From Streptomyces varsoviensis (lineage in GTDB: Bacteria > Actinomycetota > Actinomycetes > Streptomycetales > Streptomycetaceae): a stretch of DNA of 64,000 nucleotides. The translations under genes were made by a program, and so were the position numbers. The number at the start of each line of letters is the position of its first letter. Positions within the stretch are counted from its first letter, which is position 1. The stretch spans positions 310,001 to 374,000 of the forward strand of contig NZ_JOBF01000013.1 of the NCBI RefSeq assembly GCF_000718635.1, written 5' to 3'. The notes below the pieces were generated by a model. That model ran no database searches, was not told the origin of the DNA, and saw only the letters and a program-made list of their open reading frames with translations. Shown here piece by piece: positions 8,671-16,525 of this stretch.

Positions 8671-11172
8671 ATGGGGGATAGGGCGAGGTTGTTGGAGACA
8701 CGTCGGCTTGTGGAAGCGCCCGGGGGCGGGCGCGAGCGAAAGACGCCGACACCGGACGGCTACCCGGGCCCCGATCCGGCCGATGACGAGACGGAGTCCG
8801 CCCACCGGCGCGCCGCGGCGGCCGGGGACACCGCCGCCATGAGCGTGCTCGGCGCGATGCTGCTGCGCCGCGGCGATCTCGACGGCGCCGAACGGCAGTT
8901 GCGGGCCGCCGCCGCGGAAGGCGACCGAGCCGCCGCCAACAACCTCGGCGTCCTGCTGCACCAGCGCGGCTACCCCGACGAGGCGGCCGGCTGGTGGCGG
9001 ATCGCCGCCGTCGCGGGTTCCGCGCCCGCCGCCCACGCGCTCGGCCGCTACCACCGTGAACGGGGGGACGAGCCCGCCGCCGAGTACTGGCTGCGCCAGT
9101 CCGCCGAGTCCGGGCACGCGCTCGGCGCGTACGCGCTGGCCGACCTGCTGGAGCACCGCGGCGACGCCGGGGCCGAGCGCTGGTTCCGCTCCGCGGCCGA
9201 GCGCGGCCACCGCGAGGCCGCGTACCGGCTCGCGCGCATCCTCGACGTCCGCGAGCGCGGCCCCGAGAACCTCGAACCGCTCGGGCCCGCCGCCCGCCGC
9301 GTCGCCCTGGCCCGCCCCGGCGGCAGCCTCACGCTGGGCTCCGCGGCCCTGGAGGCCCTCGACGACTTCGCCGATCTGCACGACTTCGGCGACTACGGCG
9401 ACCTGCGCGGTACGGGCCGGGGACGCGCCCGGCCCACCGCCACGGGCACCGGGCTGTGGGACACCGGCCGTTGGGACACGCCGAGCGCGGGGGCGGGCGA
9501 CGGCCGACGGCGCGCCGAGCGCCCGGCGGGCGGCCGTACGAGCGCGCGTACGGGCCCGTCCGGGGCCGCCGCCCGGACCGGCGAGAGCGGCGCCGGCGGC
9601 CTCGCCACGGCCGACCACGGCGCGCGCCGCCCCGCCGACACGGGCACCGGCCTCACGCCCTTCACCAAGGGCGCCCGCCGCCCGGCGGCCCGTCAGGGGG
9701 CCGATACGGGCACGGGCCAGGCCGTCCAGTCCACCGGCGCCCGCCGCGCCCCCGCCCGGCACGACTGCGACACCGGGGCGGGCCTCCCCGCCAAGGGCGC
9801 CCGCCGCGTGACGGCCCGTCAGAGCGACACGGGCACGGGCCCCTCGACCGCCGCCAAAGGCGCCCGCCGCTCCGCCGCGCGGCCCGAGGCCGGCCCGGAT
9901 TCCCGTACGGACCTCGCCGCCGACGGAGCGCCCCGTGCCGAGAGCGGGCCCTCGACGGGTGCGCGGCACGCCGTCGGACAGCCGACCGAGGCCGAGCAGT
10001 GGTACCGGCAGGCCGCCGCCCGGGGCCACCGGCGCGCGGCGCTGCACCTGGGGACGCTGCTGGAGGAGCGCGGCGAGAACAAGGAAGCCGGCCGCTGGTA
10101 TCTGTCCGCGGCCAAGGACGGCGAGTCGCGCGCCGCGTGCGCCCTCGGGTTCCTGCTGCGCGACGTCGGCGACATCGAGAGCGCCGCCGTCTGGTGGCTG
10201 CGCGCCGCCCAGGAGGGCGACGGCAACGCCGCCAACGCGCTCGGCGCGCTGCACGCCGACCGGGGCGAACCGCAGGCCGCCGAGCGCTGGTACCGCGCCG
10301 CCCTGGACGCGGGCGACGTCAACGGCGCGTACAACCTGGGCCTGCTGTGCACCGAGCAGAGCCGCACCGAGCAGGCCGAGCAGTGGTACCGCCGCGCCGC
10401 CTACACCGGGCACCGCGAGGCCGCCAACGCGCTGGCCGTCCTGCTGCTCCAGCGCGGCGATTCCGCCGGGGCCGAGCCGTGGTTCTCCAAGGCGGCCGAG
10501 GCGGGCAGCGTGGACGCGGCGTTCAACCTCGGCATCCTGTACGCCGGGCGGGGCGAGGACCGCGCGGCCTTCCAGTGGTACGGGCGGGCCGCCGCGGCCG
10601 GGCACACGGACGCCGCCCTCCAGGTCGCCATGGCCCTGCTGCGGGACGGCGAGGACGAGGGCGCCGAGCGGTATCTGCGGGTCGCCGTGCGCGGCGGCGG
10701 CGCGGAGGCCGCCTTCCGGCTCGGCGCGCTGCTCGACCGGCCCTCGGACGACGACGGCGCGCGCGGCCCGGAACTGGCCGAGTGCGAGGAGTGGTACGAG
10801 CGGGCGGCCCGGCAGGGGCACCGGCGCGCCCAGGTCCGGCTCGGGATGCTCGCCGCCATGCGCGGCGACGTCGTGCAGGCCGCGCACTGGTACCGGGAGG
10901 CCGCCGAGGCCGGCAGCCGCAACGGCGCCTTCAACCTCGGGCTGCTGCTGGCCCGCGAGGGCAGCGAGCCGGAGGCCGCGCTGTGGTGGACGCGGGCCGC
11001 CGAGGCCGGGCACGGCCGCGCGGCGCTGCGGCTCGCGCTGCTGATGGCGCGGCGCGGCGAGCTGGCGGAGGGGCAGCAGTGGTGCACGCGGGCCGTGGAG
11101 CTGGGGCCCGCGGAGGTGGCGGAGCGCGCCGCGCGGCTGCGCGAGGCGCTGCGGGAGGAGCTGTCGGCGTGA
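8671..11172 (+). CDS. Long Sel1/tetratricopeptide-like repeat protein
   Basis: An 833-residue protein made almost wholly of about 36-residue Sel1-like repeats with consensus AA..G...A...LG.LL..RGD...AE.WYR.AAE.GH. One block lies in the N-terminal quarter and a second from about residue 440 to the end. They are separated by a roughly 190-residue low-complexity linker (GTGxxxKGARRPAARQ-type, about 250-440). It should be a soluble alpha-solenoid scaffold for protein contacts; its partners are unknown. The start MGDRARLLETRRL (ATG 8671) is chosen by resemblance to Streptomyces relatives; ATG 8662 is possible. It sits between two identical initiator tRNA genes. Confidence 0.82.
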   Translation: MGDRARLLETRRLVEAPGGGRERKTPTPDGYPGPDPADDETESAHRRAAAAGDTAAMSVLGAMLLRRGDLDGAERQLRAAAAEGDRAAANNLGVLLHQRGYPDEAAGWWRIAAVAGSAPAAHALGRYHRERGDEPAAEYWLRQSAESGHALGAYALADLLEHRGDAGAERWFRSAAERGHREAAYRLARILDVRERGPENLEPLGPAARRVALARPGGSLTLGSAALEALDDFADLHDFGDYGDLRGTGRGRARPTATGTGLWDTGRWDTPSAGAGDGRRRAERPAGGRTSARTGPSGAAARTGESGAGGLATADHGARRPADTGTGLTPFTKGARRPAARQGADTGTGQAVQSTGARRAPARHDCDTGAGLPAKGARRVTARQSDTGTGPSTAAKGARRSAARPEAGPDSRTDLAADGAPRAESGPSTGARHAVGQPTEAEQWYRQAAARGHRRAALHLGTLLEERGENKEAGRWYLSAAKDGESRAACALGFLLRDVGDIESAAVWWLRAAQEGDGNAANALGALHADRGEPQAAERWYRAALDAGDVNGAYNLGLLCTEQSRTEQAEQWYRRAAYTGHREAANALAVLLLQRGDSAGAEPWFSKAAEAGSVDAAFNLGILYAGRGEDRAAFQWYGRAAAAGHTDAALQVAMALLRDGEDEGAERYLRVAVRGGGAEAAFRLGALLDRPSDDDGARGPELAECEEWYERAARQGHRRAQVRLGMLAAMRGDVVQAAHWYREAAEAGSRNGAFNLGLLLAREGSEPEAALWWTRAAEAGHGRAALRLALLMARRGELAEGQQWCTRAVELGPAEVAERAARLREALREELSA

Positions 11173-11206
11173 GCGCGGGGGCGTGCGGCGGGCTGTGCGA
11201 ACTGGT

Positions 11207-11236
11207 TTGCGCTGGTCGGGCGTGGCGGGTTAGAGT
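11207..11236 (+). promoter_or_regulatory. Promoter of tRNA-fMet copy 2
   Basis: TTGCGC (11207-11212), an 18-bp spacer and TAGAGT (11231-11236) end 11 bp before the tRNA gene. This is a good match to the vegetative HrdB-type consensus and in the expected place for a tRNA start. Confidence 0.65.
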
Positions 11237-11247
11237 TTGTTCACCGA

Positions 11248-11321
11248 CGCGGGGTGGAGCAGCTCGGTAGCTCGCTGGGCTCATAACCCAGAGGTCGCAG
11301 GTTCAAATCCTGTCCCCGCTA
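11248..11321 (+). tRNA. Initiator tRNA-fMet (CAT), copy 2
   Basis: A 74-nt sequence identical to the copy at 8315-8388: CAT anticodon, GGG/CCC anticodon stem and unpaired 1-72. It has its own promoter and terminator, so both copies look functional. Confidence 0.97.
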
Positions 11322-11327
11322 CTGCGT

Positions 11328-11364
11328 ACGAAGGCCCGGATCCGATGCGGATCCGGGCCTTCGT
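11328..11364 (+). terminator. Terminator of tRNA-fMet copy 2
   Basis: A perfect 16-bp stem (11328-11343 with 11349-11364) and 5-nt loop start 6 nt after the tRNA. It shares the GGCCCGGA/TCCGGGCC core with the copy 1 terminator but differs in the loop and apical bases. Confidence 0.92.
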
Positions 11365-11456
11365 CATGTCATGGCAACGGCACGGCCGTCATGCCGCCTC
11401 AAGGGGGCCGGCCGTGATGCCGTGACGCGGGGACCGGCCGGTCCGCCGGCCCGGGC

Positions 11457-11873
11457 TCAGGCGGAGGCGCAGTTGGGGCAGATCCCGCGGTAGGTGACCT
11501 CGACGGCGGAGACCTCGAAGCCGAAGCGCTGCTCGGCGGGGAGGTCCGCGAGCGGGTCGCCTGAGGGGTGTACGTCCCGGATGGTGCCGCAGCGCGCGCA
11601 CACCAGGTGCTGGTGGGCGTGGTGCGCGTTGGGGTCGTACCGCTTGGCGCGGCCGTCCGTGCTGACCTCGATGATCTCGCCGAGCGACACCAGTTCGCCG
11701 AGCGTGTTGTAGACGGTCGCGCGGGAGATCTCGGGCAGCCGGTCCGCCGCCTTCGCGTGCACCTCGTCGGCGGTGTAGTGCACATGGTCCCCGTTGAGGA
11801 CCTCGGCGACGACGCGTCGCTGCGCGGTCAGTCGCCAGCCGCGTCCCCGGAGTCGTTCCAGCAGGTCACTCAT
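11457..11873 (-). CDS. catR: Fur-family peroxide-responsive repressor, CatR-like
   Basis: A 138-residue Fur-type regulator. It has an N-terminal winged helix (residues 1-80; RGWRLTAQRRVVAEVL, SRATVYNTLGELV), then a metal-binding dimerization domain with HHAHQH (84-89), the Cys pair C92/C95 and a second pair C132/C135 for structural zinc. It is divergent from a catalase gene, the arrangement described for Streptomyces CatR, an H2O2-sensitive repressor of the major catalase. Start is ATG 11873; a GTG at 11882 is possible. The palindrome TATC-AGTCA-GATA just upstream could serve autoregulation. The gene name is inferred from context. Confidence 0.88.
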   Translation of the reverse strand: MSDLLERLRGRGWRLTAQRRVVAEVLNGDHVHYTADEVHAKAADRLPEISRATVYNTLGELVSLGEIIEVSTDGRAKRYDPNAHHAHQHLVCARCGTIRDVHPSGDPLADLPAEQRFGFEVSAVEVTYRGICPNCASA

Positions 11874-11883
11874 GCCAATCACC

Positions 11884-11896
11884 TATCAGTCAGATA
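11884..11896. promoter_or_regulatory. Possible CatR autoregulatory operator
   Basis: The inverted repeat TATC-AGTCA-GATA is located 10-24 bp upstream of the catR start codon. It is short and differs from the palindrome in the catalase promoter, so the assignment is tentative. Confidence 0.35.
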
Positions 11897-11956
11897 AGGA
11901 CCAGGGTAGCAGCGGCTCCGTCCACGCCCGGAATCCGTACGGCTTTCCAGTTCTTC

Positions 11957-11984
11957 TTGACTTAGACATTATCCAATGTAGGAT
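11957..11984 (+). promoter_or_regulatory. Catalase promoter with embedded operator palindrome
   Basis: TTGACT (11957-11962) and TAGGAT (11979-11984) with a 16-bp spacer form a strong vegetative promoter for the catalase gene. The spacer contains the inverted repeat ACATT-ATCC-AATGT (11966-11979). A dimeric Fur-type repressor bound there would block RNA polymerase, which fits repression by the divergently encoded CatR. Confidence 0.78.
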
Positions 11985-12048
11985 CGACTTCGGTTGAGGC
12001 CAAGGTGCGGCTGAGGCCAATGGACAGGACATGAATCAGGAGGCACAC

Positions 12049-13515
12049 GTGTCGGTTCAGAGCGAGACCACCGGACCGCTGACCACGGAGTCCGGCGCCC
12101 CGGTCTCCGACAACCAGAACAGCGAGACCGCCGGCATCGGCGGGCCGGTCCTGATTCAGGACCAGTCGCTGCTGGAGAAGCTCGCCCACTTCAATCGGGA
12201 GCGCATCCCGGAGCGCATCGTGCACGCGCGCGGCGCCGGTGCGTACGGCACGTTCACGCTGACCCGCGACGTGTCGCAGTGGACCCGCGCGAAGTTCCTC
12301 TCCGAGGTGGGCAAGCAGACCGAGACCTTCCTCCGCTTCTCCACCGTCGCGGGCAGCCTCGGCTCGGCGGACGCGGTGCGCGACCCGCGCGGTTTCGCGC
12401 TGAAGTTCTACACCGAGGAGGGCAACTACGACCTCGTCGGCAACAACACCCCGGTGTTCTTCATCAAGGACGCCATCAAGTTCCCGGACTTCATCCACAC
12501 CCAGAAGCGCGACCCGTACACGGGCTCGCAGGAGGCGGACAACGTCTGGGACTTCTGGGGGCTGAGCCCGGAGTCGACCCACCAGGTGACCTGGCTCTTC
12601 GGCGACCGCGGCATCCCGGCCTCGTTCCGCCACATGAACGGCTACGGCTCGCACACCTACCAGTGGAACAACGCGGCCGGCGAGGTCTTCTGGGTCAAGT
12701 ACCACTTCAAGACCGACCAGGGCATCAAGAACCTGACGGCCGAGGAGGCCGCCAAGCTCGCCGGTGAGGACCCGGACAGCCACCAGCGCGACCTGCGTAC
12801 GGCCATCGAGAACGGCGACTTCCCGTCCTGGACCGTGCAGGTGCAGATCATGCCGGCGGCCGAGGCGGCCACCTACCGCTTCAACCCGTTCGACCTGACC
12901 AAGGTCTGGCCGCACGAGGACTACCCGCCGATCGAGATCGGCAAGCTGGAGCTCAACCGCAACCCCGAAAACATCTTCGCCGAGGTCGAGCAGTCGATCT
13001 TCTCGCCGGCGCACTTCGTGCCGGGCATCGGCCCGTCCCCCGACAAGATGCTCCAGGGCCGCCTCTTCGCCTACGGCGACGCGCACCGCTACCGCGTCGG
13101 CATCAACGCCGACCACCTCCCGGTGAACCGTCCGCACGCCACCCAGGCCCGTACGAACAGCCGTGACGGCTACGCGTACGACGGCCGGCACGGCGGGGCC
13201 AAGAACTACGAGCCCAACAGCTTCGGCGGGCCCAAGCAGACCGACCAGGCGCTGTGGCAGCCCAGCTCCGTCACCGGCCAGACCGGTCAGACGCCCGCGC
13301 CCTCGCACGCCGAGGACAACGACTTCGTGCAGGCCGGCAACCTCTACCGGCTGATGACCGAGGACGAGAAGGGCCGCCTGATCGACAACCTGGCGGGCTT
13401 CATCTCGAAGGTGTCGCGCGATGACATCGCCGAGCGCGCCATCGACAACTTCCGCCAGGCGGACCCCGACTTCGGCAAGCGGCTGGACGCCGCCGTCCAG
13501 GCCCTGCGCGGCTGA
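12049..13515 (+). CDS. katA: Monofunctional haem catalase
   Basis: A 488-residue clade-type catalase that dismutates H2O2 in the cytoplasm. The distal His is in [12 protein letters not shown] (about H59), the distal Asn region is VGNNTPVFF, and the proximal haem Tyr is in [14 protein letters not shown] (about Y342). The [21 protein letters not shown] stretch is typical. The GTG at 12049 (MSVQSE) is chosen because CAGGAGG at 12037-12043 lies 5 nt upstream; the ATG at 12031 would sit before this ribosome site. It is regulated by the divergent Fur-type gene through the promoter palindrome. The S. coelicolor counterpart is called catA; katA is the general symbol. Confidence 0.95.
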   Translation: MSVQSETTGPLTTESGAPVSDNQNSETAGIGGPVLIQDQSLLEKLAHFNRERIPERIVHARGAGAYGTFTLTRDVSQWTRAKFLSEVGKQTETFLRFSTVAGSLGSADAVRDPRGFALKFYTEEGNYDLVGNNTPVFFIKDAIKFPDFIHTQKRDPYTGSQEADNVWDFWGLSPESTHQVTWLFGDRGIPASFRHMNGYGSHTYQWNNAAGEVFWVKYHFKTDQGIKNLTAEEAAKLAGEDPDSHQRDLRTAIENGDFPSWTVQVQIMPAAEAATYRFNPFDLTKVWPHEDYPPIEIGKLELNRNPENIFAEVEQSIFSPAHFVPGIGPSPDKMLQGRLFAYGDAHRYRVGINADHLPVNRPHATQARTNSRDGYAYDGRHGGAKNYEPNSFGGPKQTDQALWQPSSVTGQTGQTPAPSHAEDNDFVQAGNLYRLMTEDEKGRLIDNLAGFISKVSRDDIAERAIDNFRQADPDFGKRLDAAVQALRG

Positions 13516-13534
13516 CGGACGCTTGTCGATGAGC

Positions 13535-13571
13535 CGGAGAGGCCGGACGCCATGGGGCTCCGGCCTCTCCG
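13535..13571 (+). terminator. Terminator of the catalase gene
   Basis: A perfect 13-bp stem (13535-13547 with 13559-13571) with an 11-nt loop starts 20 nt after the catalase stop. It could also serve the convergent CBS gene ending at 13643. Confidence 0.85.
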
Positions 13572-13642
13572 CATGCCGTTACGGCACGTATGAGCGTGGG
13601 CGTACGGGCGTGCGGCGGGGCCTACGGGGGTACGGGCCGGGC

Positions 13643-14071
13643 TCAGGCCGGGACCGCGTCCGCGGTGTCCGCCGCTTCCGCCGAGGGCGCTGCGGCCGGG
13701 GCGGCGGCCCAGCAGCGGATGATGTCGCGCACCGAGACCAGCCCGACCGGCCCGTCCCCGTCGAGGACGATCAGATGCCGGAAGCCGCCGCGCGACATCG
13801 CGTACGCGGCCTCCTCCAGCGTCCAGCGCGGCCCGGCGAAGACGATGTCGGTGGTGGTGTGGGTGTGGGCGGTCTCGCGGTCCGGATCCTGGCCGGCGCC
13901 GACGGCGTTGAGCACGTCCCGCTCGGTGAGGATGCCGAGCCCGCTGGTGTCGGGGTCCAGGACCACCGCCGCGCCCACCCGGCGGGCGGACATCAACTGG
14001 GCCGCCTGGCGGAGTGTGTGGGTGGGGCCGATGGTGAGGACCACCGTGCTCATGGCGTCGCGGACGAGCAT
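13643..14071 (-). CDS. Two-CBS-domain protein
   Basis: A 142-residue protein consisting of two CBS motifs (about residues 1-60, MLVRDAMSTVVLTIGPTHTLRQAAQLM ending GILTERDVLNAV, and about 72-125, ending GLVSVRDIIRCW). It has a short Ala-rich tail. CBS pairs bind adenine nucleotides and regulate partner proteins; none is fused here. ATG 14071 is preferred, with AAGGAGG 11 nt upstream; the GTG at 14083 overlaps that ribosome site. The hisN gene ends 112 bp upstream in the same direction. Confidence 0.85.
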   Translation of the reverse strand: MLVRDAMSTVVLTIGPTHTLRQAAQLMSARRVGAAVVLDPDTSGLGILTERDVLNAVGAGQDPDRETAHTHTTTDIVFAGPRWTLEEAAYAMSRGGFRHLIVLDGDGPVGLVSVRDIIRCWAAAPAAAPSAEAADTADAVPA

Positions 14072-14183
14072 GGGCGGAGCCACCTCCTTGGTGAACGAAC
14101 CCGCTCCGTGAGGGGATTCACAAGTTCACAAGCGTGGGGGCTCTCATAGTCACACGCCGAGTACGGCCACAACAAGGGGAGCG

Positions 14184-14978
14184 TCAGGGGCGCAGATAAT
14201 CCAGCAGGTCGTCATGGAGAAGCCCGTTGGAAGCGGCGGCGTCACCGCTGTGCGGCCCCGGCCGCCCGTCGAGCCCCGTGAACCGGCCGCCCGCCTCCTC
14301 GACGATGATCGCGTTCGCGGCCATGTCCCACAGCGACAGCTCCGGCTCCGCGCAGATGTCCACGGCGCCCTCGGCGACCATCATGTACGGCCAGAAGTCG
14401 CCGTATCCCCGGGTGCGCCAGCAGTCGCCCGCCAGCCGCAGGAAACCCGGCAGCATCCCCCGCTCCTCCCAGCCCGACAGCGAGGAGTACGCGAACGACG
14501 CGTCCCTGATCCTTTCCACCCGAGAGGCGGTCAGCCGACTGGCGGACAGCAGGCTGCGGCCGGTGAACGCGCCGGAGTCCTTCGCCGCCCACCAGCGGCG
14601 GCCCAGCGCCGGCGCCGACACCAGGCCCACGACGGGCTGGTAGCCGCCCTCGCCCTGGACCATCAGCGAGATCAGCGTCGCCCAGACCGGCACGCCGCGC
14701 ACATAGTTCTTGGTGCCGTCGATGGGGTCGATGACCCAGCGCCGCGGGCCCGTGCCCTCGTTGCCGAACTCCTCGCCCAGCACGGCGTCGCGCGGCCGCG
14801 CCCGCTGGAGGTGACCGCGGATCAGCTCCTCGGCCGCCTTGTCGGCCTCGCTCACCGGCGTCATGTCCGGTTTCGTCTCGACCTTCAGGTCGAGCGCTTT
14901 GAACCGGTCCATGGTCACCGCGTCGGCGGCGTCCGCGAGGACATGGGCGAGACGCAGATCATCGTGGAAGTCGGGCAT
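14184..14978 (-). CDS. hisN: Histidinol-phosphatase, inositol monophosphatase type
   Basis: A 264-residue IMPase-fold phosphatase. Metal-binding motifs are GEEF (about 68-71), DPIDGTKN (84-91) and the C-terminal LSLWDMAANAIIVEEAGG. Actinobacterial proteins of this type, beginning MPDFHDDLRLAHVLADAADAVTMDRF, perform the histidinol-phosphate to histidinol step of histidine synthesis. They are unrelated to the PHP or HAD-type HisB enzymes. Other his genes are not adjacent. Start is ATG 14978. Confidence 0.88.
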   Translation of the reverse strand: MPDFHDDLRLAHVLADAADAVTMDRFKALDLKVETKPDMTPVSEADKAAEELIRGHLQRARPRDAVLGEEFGNEGTGPRRWVIDPIDGTKNYVRGVPVWATLISLMVQGEGGYQPVVGLVSAPALGRRWWAAKDSGAFTGRSLLSASRLTASRVERIRDASFAYSSLSGWEERGMLPGFLRLAGDCWRTRGYGDFWPYMMVAEGAVDICAEPELSLWDMAANAIIVEEAGGRFTGLDGRPGPHSGDAAASNGLLHDDLLDYLRP

Positions 14979-15095
14979 AGCCGAACACTACCCGCGTCCC
15001 CGTCCGTTGCCCGCCAAGAGCCTTGACACCGCCTGGCGGCGAGTCAATTCTGTGCCCACAGCCGCCGGGCGAGCCGCCCGGCCGGGGAGGCGACG

Positions 15096-16031
15096 ATGCC
15101 TACAGCGCGTGAAGCCTTATTGGACGCAGCTTTCTCCGCACTCGTCTCCCGGCCGTGGGCCGGGGTCCGGATGGTCGACGTCGCGGCGGCCTCGGGGGTC
15201 TCCCGGCAGACCCTCTACAACGAGTTCGGCAGCAAGGACGGGCTGGCCCGCGCCCTCGTGCGGCGCGAGGCCGACGCCTATCTCGGCGGCGTGACGCGGG
15301 CCCTCGCGGACACCGCGGCCCGCGACGGCGCCGACGCCGGGGACTGCTGCGCCGCCGTGACCGCCTGGACGCTGCGCGCGGCCCGCGCCAACCCGCTGGT
15401 ACGGGCCGCCCTCACCGGCTGCCGCAGCGAGCGGCTGCCCGCCGTGGCGACGCCCGCGCCCCCGGCCCGTACGGTCTGGCGCGCCGCCCCGCGGCCCGAG
15501 CTGGAGCGCGGCGCGGTCCCCCCGCCCCGCGTCCTCGCCGAACTGGTCCGGGACCGCGCCGTCGGCGTCCTGGAGGAGGGCGGGATCAAGGGGGCGGCCA
15601 CGGTCGGCGACGCGGTACGGGCCTGCGAGGCGGCGGTCCGGATGACGCTCTCGTACGTGATCGCGCCCGCAGAACCGGCGGATTCGGGGGCCCCGGGCGT
15701 CCCGCAGGCAGCGGAGGCTCCCGGGGGCCCGGTTTCCGGAAACGCCCCTCCCGGGGGAGCGGTTTTGAGAAACGCGCCTCCCGGGGGAGCGGCTTCGGGA
15801 AACGCGCCTCCTGGGGCAGCGGCTTCGGGAAACGCGCCTCCTGGGGCAGCGGCTTCCGGCGATGCGGCTCGTACGGCTGACGCGGCTCGTACGGATGATG
15901 CGGCTCCCAAGGGCGCGCGTTCCGCTGGCGCGGCTCCCGGGAGCGGTGTGCCCGGGGAGACGGCCGCGGACCGGGCCGCCGCCGAGCAGGTGGCCCGCCT
16001 GGTCCGGGCGCTGCTCGGCCACGAGTGGTGA
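15096..16031 (+). CDS. TetR-family regulator with a repetitive linker
   Basis: A 311-residue protein, much longer than the usual 190-220. The TetR DNA-binding domain is at about residues 3-50 (REALLDAAFSALVSRPWAGVRMVDVAAASG, QTLYNEFGSKDGLARAL), followed by a helical effector domain to about 205. Residues about 207-285 are a Pro/Gly/Ala tract encoded by exact 30-bp repeats (SGNAPPGAAA). The last 25 residues (ADRAAAEQVARLVRALLGHEW) resume a normal TetR C-terminal helix. The insertion therefore lies inside the ligand/dimer domain. It is convergent with an SMR exporter gene, a likely but unproven target. Start ATG 15096 has GGGGAGG upstream. Confidence 0.85.
   Translation: MPTAREALLDAAFSALVSRPWAGVRMVDVAAASGVSRQTLYNEFGSKDGLARALVRREADAYLGGVTRALADTAARDGADAGDCCAAVTAWTLRAARANPLVRAALTGCRSERLPAVATPAPPARTVWRAAPRPELERGAVPPPRVLAELVRDRAVGVLEEGGIKGAATVGDAVRACEAAVRMTLSYVIAPAEPADSGAPGVPQAAEAPGGPVSGNAPPGGAVLRNAPPGGAASGNAPPGAAASGNAPPGAAASGDAARTADAARTDDAAPKGARSAGAAPGSGVPGETAADRAAAEQVARLVRALLGHEW
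15731..15855 (+). repeat. 30-bp tandem repeats inside the TetR gene
   Basis: Four units of 30 bp start at about 15731, 15761, 15791 and 15821, each containing GAAACGC-CCTCC-GGGG-AGCGG. The last two are identical. They are in frame and encode a decapeptide. A shorter GCGGCTCGTACGG repeat follows (15862-15905). The copy number is probably variable between strains. Confidence 0.9.
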
Positions 16032-16065
16032 GGCGGGGCGCCGGGGGCTGGGCGGGCCCGGGGAA

Positions 16066-16090
16066 TCAGAGCCTGTGTCACAGGCTCTCA
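16066..16090. terminator. Bidirectional terminator between tetR and SMR genes
   Basis: AGAGCCTGTG-T-CACAGGCTCT is a 10-bp perfect palindrome with a single central base. It sits between the convergent stop codons of the TetR-family gene and the SMR exporter gene. Confidence 0.65.
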
Positions 16091-16092
16091 GG

Positions 16093-16416
16093 TCAGTGCG
16101 CCGACCCCGAGAGCTGGAGGCCGATGACGCCCACGATCACGAATCCGATCGAGACGAGCTTCAGGGTGGAGACCAGGTCGCCGAGGAAGACCATGCCGTA
16201 GATGGCGGTGCCCGCCGCGCCGATGCCCGTCCACACCGCGTACGCCGGGCCCACGTCGAGCTTGCGCAGCGAGAGGGTCAGCAGGCCGAAGCTGCCCAGG
16301 GCGAAGCAGGCGAACGCGATGGTGGGCCAGAGCCGGGTGAAGCCGTGCGAGAGCTTGAGACAGACGGCGAAGCCGGTTTCCAGCAGACCGGCGACCACGA
16401 CCAGCAGCCACGCCAT
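16093..16416 (-). CDS. SMR-family exporter, SugE/Gdx-like
   Basis: A 107-residue four-helix small multidrug resistance protein. Glu13 in AGLLETGFAV is the conserved membrane-embedded proton/substrate carboxylate. The stretch KLDVGPAYAVWTGIGAAGTAIYG matches the SugE/Gdx branch, which exports guanidinium-type cations. SMR proteins work as antiparallel dimers; no second SMR gene is next to it, so a homodimer is likely. GGGAGG lies about 8 nt upstream of the ATG. A 7-3-7 palindrome at 16472-16488 in the upstream region suggests control by a dimeric repressor, possibly the neighbouring TetR protein. Confidence 0.85.
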   Translation of the reverse strand: MAWLLVVVAGLLETGFAVCLKLSHGFTRLWPTIAFACFALGSFGLLTLSLRKLDVGPAYAVWTGIGAAGTAIYGMVFLGDLVSTLKLVSIGFVIVGVIGLQLSGSAH

Positions 16417-16471
16417 CAGTTCTTCCTCCCGCGTCGGTTTCCGCGCCCGTTCTCATGCCCGTTTCCCCTGC

Positions 16472-16488
16472 GTCAACCCTAGGTTGAC
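16472..16488. promoter_or_regulatory. Palindromic operator upstream of the SMR exporter gene
   Basis: GTCAACC-CTA-GGTTGAC is a perfect 7-bp inverted repeat, 56-72 bp upstream of the exporter start codon. It is the only strong palindrome in that intergenic region and is suited to a TetR- or MerR-type dimer. Confidence 0.6.
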
Positions 16489-16525
16489 ACAGCCGTCGGG
16501 CGCGGTCATTCGCAAACGTAGACGA

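Noticed and set aside
8315..11321. Integrative element with tRNA attachment sites
   Set aside because: Both tRNA copies are complete with separate terminators, and the 2.9 kb between them has no integrase or excisionase.
11237..11425. Small open frame covering tRNA-fMet copy 2 (and the similar one over copy 1)
   Set aside because: It translates the tRNA and terminator; not a protein gene.
16417..16500. Guanidine riboswitch in front of the SugE/Gdx-like exporter
   Set aside because: Looked for ykkC, mini-ykkC and type III features. No paired ACGR-loop hairpins or conserved core are seen; only the palindrome at 16472 stands out.
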